A model generated the notes under the pieces. That model did not search any database. It was not told where the DNA came from and worked only from the letters and a program-made list of their open reading frames with translations. Positions 5,352 through 8,709 of a stretch of DNA of 8,709 nt are shown piece by piece. This stretch comes from Acidimicrobiales bacterium. Lineage in GTDB: Bacteria > Actinomycetota > Acidimicrobiia > Acidimicrobiales > RAAP-2. Numbering within the stretch: the first letter of the stretch is position 1; every line of letters begins with the position of its first letter. A program made the position numbers and the translations under genes. The stretch is taken from positions 1 to 8,709 of the forward strand of contig JADGOD010000187.1 of the NCBI GenBank assembly GCA_017883125.1, written 5' to 3'.

Positions 5352-6367
5352 GCACCTTCTCCACCCTCTCGACGATCGTGGCCAACTCCATCACCCACTC
5401 GGTCGGCCAGATCTTCCAGCCGGTCTTCAAGCTGTTCGCCACGATCCTGGCGTTCATCTACGCCGTCGTCCCCAACTACGCCATCGCCATCGCCATCCTG
5501 ACGATCCTGATCATGGGGGCCCTCACCCCGCTGACGGTCAAGAGCACCAAGTCGATGCTCGCCATGCAGCGGATCCAGCCGGAGATCAAGAAGCTCCAGC
5601 AGAAGTACAAGGGAGCGGAGAACCGGGCGCAGCTCAACGAGGAGATGATGCGCCTCTACAAAGAGGAGCACGTCAACCCGGCCGGCGGCTGCCTGCCGAT
5701 GTTCCTCCAGTTCCCCTTCCTCATCATCCTCTACGACATCATCCGGGGTCTAACGAACATAAGTCCCACCAAGATGGTGGTTCCTGCCGCGTGTCACCTA
5801 AACATCCATTTGACCAATGTCGCGCCTCGCTATATTCCGAGTTCCTCGAAGATGTACTGCAATTTGATCGGCTCCGGCGGCAAAATGATGTCGTTCGGGA
5901 TTGACTTGGCGCTCAAGCCATTCTCCCCCCACTCCTCATGGATGGCGGCTGTTCCCTACTTCGCCATCGTTGCTCTTGCCGTTGGTCTTCAGTATGTCCA
6001 AATGTCTCAAATGACTAAGCGGAATCCTGCCTCACAGACGAATTCACAGATGGCGACGATCCAGAAGTTCATGCCGATCGTGTTCGCCTATATCTACTTC
6101 CTGATTCCCGCTGCAGTCCTCATTTATATGGTCGTCTCCACCGTCATCCGAATCATCACCCAGGACACGATCTTCCGAATGGGGATCGTCACGCCGGTCG
6201 GCGCGGCTCCAAAGTCGATTCCGGGCAAGGTGATAGATGGTGGGGTCGCGAAAGAGAAGGAGCTCCCTTCGGGACCGAGTGCGAAGAGTGGAGGGTCCGA
6301 TGCGCAGAAGCAATCGGCCACCCCCAGCGCCCGGTCGAAGAAGAAGCGCAAGAGGAAGGACCGCTGA
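5348..6367 (+). CDS. yidC: Membrane protein insertase YidC/Oxa1 family
   Basis: 339-residue insertase that places proteins in the cytoplasmic membrane, alone or with Sec. There is no long N-terminal periplasmic domain, as in Gram-positive forms. Hydrophobic segments: about 30-63, 115-134 (with the conserved GGCLPMFLQFPFLIILY), 198-218 and 240-270. The cytoplasmic loop after the first segment has the typical KSMLAMQRIQPEIKKLQ and the LNEEMMRLYKEEHVNP stretch. The C-terminal tail is disordered and ends in KKKRKRKDR, a basic ribosome-contacting type of tail. No arginine is visible in the first membrane segment, where many homologues have the groove arginine. Start ATG 5348 overlaps the yidD stop. 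Codon use changes sharply at codon 135: only 3 of the first 134 codons end in A or T, but about 60 of the last 205 do. Confidence 0.95.
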   Translation: MSTFSTLSTIVANSITHSVGQIFQPVFKLFATILAFIYAVVPNYAIAIAILTILIMGALTPLTVKSTKSMLAMQRIQPEIKKLQQKYKGAENRAQLNEEMMRLYKEEHVNPAGGCLPMFLQFPFLIILYDIIRGLTNISPTKMVVPAACHLNIHLTNVAPRYIPSSSKMYCNLIGSGGKMMSFGIDLALKPFSPHSSWMAAVPYFAIVALAVGLQYVQMSQMTKRNPASQTNSQMATIQKFMPIVFAYIYFLIPAAVLIYMVVSTVIRIITQDTIFRMGIVTPVGAAPKSIPGKVIDGGVAKEKELPSGPSAKSGGSDAQKQSATPSARSKKKRKRKDR

Positions 6368-6370
6368 GAC

Positions 6371-7255
6371 GTGGAATGGGTTGAAGTAACTGGAAAGTCA
6401 GTGAGCGAGGCAACGGAGCGCGCTCTCGAGCAGCTGGGTGTGGCGGAGTTTGACGCCGAGATCCAGGTGGTGGACGAGCCGAAGACCGGTCTGTTCGGCC
6501 GGGTGCGTGGCGAGGCCAGGGTGCGGGCTCGAGTCCGTCCGGTCGAGCTTCGTCCGAAGCGCTCCCGCAACAGCAGACAGCGATCGAAGGGGGGCCGTGG
6601 AGCCAACGGTGGCGGCGAGCGCCGCCCCCGCTCCGAGAGCGGTGACTCCCAAGCACGCAGTGGCGGCCAAGGTGGCCGCCGCCGTGGAGGAGAGAAGTCG
6701 AAGGCAGCCGGCGCTGCCGATTCCAAGACGGCGTCCGCCGGTGACGCCACGGGCAAGGTGAAGGAGGAGGAGACCATGGCCGAAGGCGTGACGCTCGAAG
6801 AGCAGGCAGCGGTAGCGAAGGAGTTCCTTGAGGGTTTGGTGTCCACCATTGGCCTCGAGGCCACTGTCGAGATCAGGGAGCTGGACGACGAGACGGTCGA
6901 GCTGGTGGTCGACGGAGAAGAGCTCGGCATGCTGGTGGGGCCGAAGGGGACAACCCTGGCCGCCATCCAGGACGTCACCCGGACCGTGGTCCAGGGTCGC
7001 TACCCGACGAAGACCGACCGGATCCTGGTCGACATCGCTCGCTACCGCGAGCGTCGGGCGGCAGCGCTGACCCGCTTCACCCAGGAAGTGGCCGCTGAGG
7101 TGATCGCGGCCGGTGAAGAGCGTGCCCTCGAGCCGATGTCGCCTGCCGACCGCAAGGTCGTCCACGACGCCGCCAACGACATCGACGGTGTGACGACCCG
7201 CTCGGACGGCGAGGAGCCTTCCCGATACGTGGTTCTCGCCCCCGCCGCCAGCTGA
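6371..7255 (+). CDS. jag: Jag/KhpB-type RNA-binding protein (Jag-N, KH, R3H)
   Basis: 294-residue protein of the SpoIIIJ-associated Jag/KhpB family, RNA-binding proteins encoded after yidC and linked to cell-envelope and division control. A Jag-N domain occupies about 1-55 (VTGKSVSEATERALEQLGV, then EPKTGLFGRVRG). A Gly/Ser/Arg/Lys-rich, probably disordered linker spans about 56-135. A KH domain (about 150-222) carries the GxxG loop as GPKG at 190-193. An R3H domain (about 225-292) carries R-x3-H as R261 and H265. Start GTG 6371 follows the yidC stop by 3 nt, with an AGGAAGGA Shine-Dalgarno at about 6352-6359. A second in-frame ATG at 6776 (codon 136) has a strong Shine-Dalgarno and would give a 159-residue KH-R3H protein. 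The first dozen codons share the AT-richer style of the yidC 3' part. Confidence 0.92.
   Translation: MEWVEVTGKSVSEATERALEQLGVAEFDAEIQVVDEPKTGLFGRVRGEARVRARVRPVELRPKRSRNSRQRSKGGRGANGGGERRPRSESGDSQARSGGQGGRRRGGEKSKAAGAADSKTASAGDATGKVKEEETMAEGVTLEEQAAVAKEFLEGLVSTIGLEATVEIRELDDETVELVVDGEELGMLVGPKGTTLAAIQDVTRTVVQGRYPTKTDRILVDIARYRERRAAALTRFTQEVAAEVIAAGEERALEPMSPADRKVVHDAANDIDGVTTRSDGEEPSRYVVLAPAAS
6761..6778 (+). promoter_or_regulatory. Internal Shine-Dalgarno and ATG within jag
   Basis: AAGGAGGAGGAG (6761-6772) precedes an ATG at 6776-6778 in the jag reading frame. The short product would begin MAEGVTLEEQAAVAKEF and contain the whole KH and R3H region. Caution: the purine run also encodes Lys-Glu-Glu-Glu, so a Shine-Dalgarno look-alike can arise from the protein sequence alone. 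Confidence 0.45.
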
Positions 7256-7261
7256 GAAGCC

Positions 7262-7897
7262 GTGGACTCGGGGATATCACCCGAGCTCGGTGCCGTCCTC
7301 GCTCGCAGCCGCGAGCTTGGATTCCTCGGGCCTCTGCCCGTTGAACATCAGATCGAGCACGCCCTCGGCTTCTGGAAGGTCGCCCAGGCGTGTGGGATCT
7401 CCCCCACCCGCCGGATCCTTGACCTGGGATCCGGCGGTGGAATTCCCGGCCTGGTGATCCAGGAGCGCTGGAACCAGGTTCCCCTCACCTTGCTCGATGG
7501 CTCGGTCCGTCGGTGCGAGTTCCTCGAGGAAGCGTGCGACGAGCTCGACGTCCGTCCTCGGGTCGAGGTCCGGTGCGGCCGAGCAGAGGAGCTCGGCCAC
7601 CTCACGGACCTCCGGGCGAGCTTCGACCTCGTCGTCTCACGATCCTTCGGAGCTCCTCCCCTGGTGGCGGAGTGCTCGGCGCCGTTCCTGGCACCTGGTG
7701 GCCACCTCATCGTCTCGGAGCCTCCTGATGAGGAGACCGAGCAGCGGTGGCCCGCCGATGGGAACTCCCTGGTAGGCCTCGGGCCCGCCCGCCTGGTGGT
7801 CGAGGGATTCCGATTCGCCGTGATGGAGCAGCAAGAGCTGTGCCCTGACCGGTACCCCCGCCGTACCGGGGTCCCGGCGAAGCGCCCCCTGTTCTGA
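7262..7897 (+). CDS. rsmG: 16S rRNA (guanine-527 N7)-methyltransferase RsmG
   Basis: 211-residue SAM-dependent methyltransferase that makes m7G527 in 16S rRNA; loss can cause low-level streptomycin resistance in several bacteria. The SAM-binding motif ILDLGSGGGIPGL spans residues 52-64, the acidic end of strand 2 is at LLDGS (77-81), and the characteristic FDLVVSRSFGAPP block is at 121-133. The C-terminal end RRTGVPAKRPLF (200-211) is the usual family ending. Length is typical. The start is GTG 7262, 6 nt after the jag stop, with only a weak purine stretch upstream, consistent with coupling. It is the last gene of the right-arm run. A decayed second copy of its last ~200 bp lies about 300 bp downstream. 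Confidence 0.95.
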   Translation: MDSGISPELGAVLARSRELGFLGPLPVEHQIEHALGFWKVAQACGISPTRRILDLGSGGGIPGLVIQERWNQVPLTLLDGSVRRCEFLEEACDELDVRPRVEVRCGRAEELGHLTDLRASFDLVVSRSFGAPPLVAECSAPFLAPGGHLIVSEPPDEETEQRWPADGNSLVGLGPARLVVEGFRFAVMEQQELCPDRYPRRTGVPAKRPLF

Positions 7898-7946
7898 GCA
7901 TCCAGGTCGACCCTCCGGGCTGACGCCCACGGGGTCCGGAGAGATG

Positions 7947-7968
7947 GAGGCCCCCGGATGAGGGCCTC
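7947..7968 (+). terminator. Possible rsmG operon terminator hairpin
   Basis: GAGGCCC and GGGCCTC form a 7-bp GC-rich stem with an 8-nt loop, 49 nt after the rsmG stop. There is only a poor T stretch after it. Smaller hairpins (GGGC-TGAC-GCCC at 7917-7928) lie just upstream. Termination without a T-run is plausible in high-GC bacteria but is inferred. The stem ends 2 bp before parS. Confidence 0.4.
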
Positions 7969-7970
7969 GA

Positions 7971-7986
7971 TGTTTCACGTGGAACA
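7971..7986. promoter_or_regulatory. parS: parS centromere site (ParB-binding)
   Basis: TGTTTCACGTGGAACA is a 16-bp parS sequence; its complement reads TGTTCCACGTGAAACA. This matches the widely conserved bacterial consensus TGTTNCACGTGAAACA. ParB binds here, spreads, and links the origin region to ParA/SMC segregation. The position just after rsmG and about 3.5 kb from dnaA is where chromosomal parS sites usually cluster. The normal partners parA and parB are not in the window. Confidence 0.9.
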
Positions 7987-7988
7987 TC

Positions 7989-8197
7989 CCTGGCACCAGC
8001 GGGAGGACGGTCAACCAGTCACCGGGGCACCTGCCCGATGAGGAGACCGACGAGCGTGGCCCACCGGTCGGGGCACCCCGGCAGGCCTTCCCGCCTGATG
8101 GTCGAGGGATTCGAGTCCTGTGCGATGGAGTCCCGAGAGCGGTGGTCGGGCCGGCATACCCGCAGCATCGGGTCCTCGGCGAGCCCCCGTGATCACG
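7989..8197 (+). pseudogene. Decayed partial duplicate of the rsmG 3' end
   Basis: This stretch aligns with rsmG 7687-7897 on the same strand. Longest exact blocks: GATGAGGAGACCGA at 8037-8050 (rsmG 7727-7740), and 22 of 23 bases at 8090-8112 (rsmG 7788-7810). The spacing between these blocks is 8 nt shorter here, so the frame is broken. One frame gives LPDEET like rsmG PPDEET; another gives MVEGFESCAMESRER like rsmG VVEGFRFAVMEQQEL. No start, SAM-binding region or intact frame is present, so it cannot make a methyltransferase. Similarity beyond the stop position is weak. It may be the scar of a tandem duplication or of an insertion that brought in a new rsmG 3' end together with parS. Confidence 0.7.
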
Positions 8198-8200
8198 GGG
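8185..8200. repeat. 16-bp perfect palindrome after the rsmG remnant
   Basis: CCCCGTGATCACGGGG is identical to its reverse complement. It lies where the duplicated rsmG tail ends. It is not a parS variant (the centre is TGATCA, not CACGTG). It might be a protein-binding site or form a hairpin; no T-run follows. Function unknown. Confidence 0.5.
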
Positions 8201-8342
8201 ACAGGAACCCGCCCGGACCCCTGAGTCTGACTGCGCCCGCAATCGGAGGCATGGGGCCGTTCTCAATCGACCTCGAATGGATCTCGCTGAGCCTCGTACC
8301 GCCGCCCTCGTGTCGAACGCCGAGCTAGGCGGCGAAGACCGC
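8201..8342. other. Non-coding stretch with no recognised gene
   Basis: Between the palindrome and the hydrolase stop. The plus-strand open frame that crosses it (from the rsmG remnant to 8328) has low-complexity, unrecognisable content after the remnant and no Shine-Dalgarno, so no gene is called. The last ~25 bp contain hairpins described separately. Confidence 0.6.
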
Positions 8343-8353
8343 TCAGAGAGCGG
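8318..8353 (-). terminator. Hairpin pair at the hydrolase 3' end
   Basis: CCGCTC-AGA-GAGCGG (8339-8353) overlaps the hydrolase stop codon, and CGCCG / CGGCG (8318-8322 and 8330-8334) folds just beyond it. Read on the minus strand they follow the hydrolase as two GC-rich hairpins without a clear T-run. They could terminate the hydrolase transcript, and perhaps opposing transcription from the rsmG side. Confidence 0.35.
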
Positions 8354-8709
8354 GCAGCTGGAGCAGGAACTCGGCGACCTTCTCAGGTTCGGTGATCATC
8401 AGGTCGTGTCCCGTGTCGATCTCGAAGACCCGGTCCGCTCCCCGCGTTCGCTCCTCCTGGTTGAGACCAGCGGTGGACATGGGATTCGAGCAGATGATGT
8501 CTGTCCTCGGGATCCGTCGCACCGCTCCCTCGTCGATGAGGTGCAGGTTCTGCTCGAAGGTCTTCCAGGGCTGGGGGGTCAGCCTTCCCTGCATCCACTC
8601 GATCGCCTCTTCGTCCGTCACGCCGTAGAAACGACCGGCCTCGGGCATGTAGTTGAGGACGAGCTCGACGCCGTCGACGATCTTCCCCATGCTCCGGGCC
8701 ATCTCCATC
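8343..8709 (-). CDS. Alpha/beta hydrolase, C-terminal part (cut by window edge)
   Basis: At least 121 codons of a minus-strand gene that continues past the right window edge. The visible part holds the lid region (VLNYMPEAGRFYGVTDEEAIEW), a TPQPWKTFEQ segment, a strand reading RTDIICSNPM, and the late catalytic-histidine motif DTGHDLMITEPEKVAEFLLQL, all typical of the C-terminal half of small alpha/beta-fold hydrolases of about 230-270 residues, such as esterase-like enzymes. The histidine in TGHD would be the third member of the catalytic triad; the nucleophile serine should lie outside the window. An ATG at 8708 is probably internal rather than the true start. Substrate is unknown. It opposes the rsmG operon and occupies the place where parA is usually found. 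Confidence 0.8.
   Translation of the reverse strand, partial: MEMARSMGKIVDGVELVLNYMPEAGRFYGVTDEEAIEWMQGRLTPQPWKTFEQNLHLIDEGAVRRIPRTDIICSNPMSTAGLNQEERTRGADRVFEIDTGHDLMITEPEKVAEFLLQLPAL

Noticed and set aside
6124..6978. Minus-strand open frame (284 codons) across the yidC-jag junction
   Set aside because: It is antisense to two clear genes, is Ser/Pro/Arg-rich low-complexity, and has no recognisable domain.
7637..8266. 209-codon minus-strand open frame with internal repeated segments
   Set aside because: The repeats in its translation are simply the antisense of the duplicated rsmG tail; it overlaps rsmG, and no gene-like start or family motif was seen.
8038..8328. 96-codon plus-strand open frame downstream of parS
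   Set aside because: Its first third is the frame-shifted rsmG tail copy, the rest is unrecognisable, and no Shine-Dalgarno precedes it. It is treated as a pseudogene remnant rather than a new small gene.
1..8709. CRISPR array, tRNA/rRNA genes, insertion sequence ends
   Set aside because: No regularly spaced repeats, no cloverleaf-like sequence or rRNA core, and no transposase or terminal inverted repeats were found on reading the window.

Overview
This window is the replication-origin neighbourhood of a high-GC bacterial chromosome. The gene order, the two-way layout and the protein sequences point to Actinomycetota. RsmG, YidC and the Jag protein read most like class Acidimicrobiia; the phylum is fairly secure, the class is a guess from memory of these families.

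Layout. Left arm, minus strand, reading right to left: dnaA (initiator), the dnaA-dnaN spacer with degenerate DnaA boxes and an AT-rich stretch (likely oriC), dnaN (sliding clamp), recF (gap repair), dciA (helicase loader/DUF721) and the first 35 codons of gyrB, cut by the left window edge. Right arm, plus strand, reading left to right: rpmH (44 aa), rnpA, yidD, yidC, a jag-type KH/R3H gene and rsmG. This is the classic divergent arrangement, with both arms transcribed away from the origin. dnaA and rpmH are divergent across a 213-bp spacer that carries three more DnaA-box-like sites and a near-perfect 22-bp palindrome. The palindrome's arms would each supply a -35-like hexamer to one of two mirror-image promoters.

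Right end. Downstream of rsmG lies a 445-bp stretch with no convincing gene. It holds a full 16-bp parS site (ParB-binding centromere), a decayed second copy of the last ~200 bp of rsmG, and a perfect 16-bp palindrome. The parA-parB pair that usually follows rsmG is not seen. Instead the window ends in the C-terminal part of a minus-strand alpha/beta hydrolase that opposes the right-arm operon.

How the genes work together: DnaA, DnaN, RecF, DciA and GyrB start and run chromosome replication. RpmH is a ribosomal protein; RnpA matures tRNA; YidD, YidC and Jag belong to membrane-protein insertion and its RNA-binding partner; RsmG modifies 16S rRNA. parS would couple the origin to segregation.

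Most unusual points: the duplicated rsmG tail around parS; the palindrome-centred dnaA/rpmH promoter pair; an abrupt codon-usage break inside yidC at about 5750; and a strong internal Shine-Dalgarno plus ATG in frame within jag. None of these amounts to a clearly new gene system: the window is mostly core housekeeping DNA.
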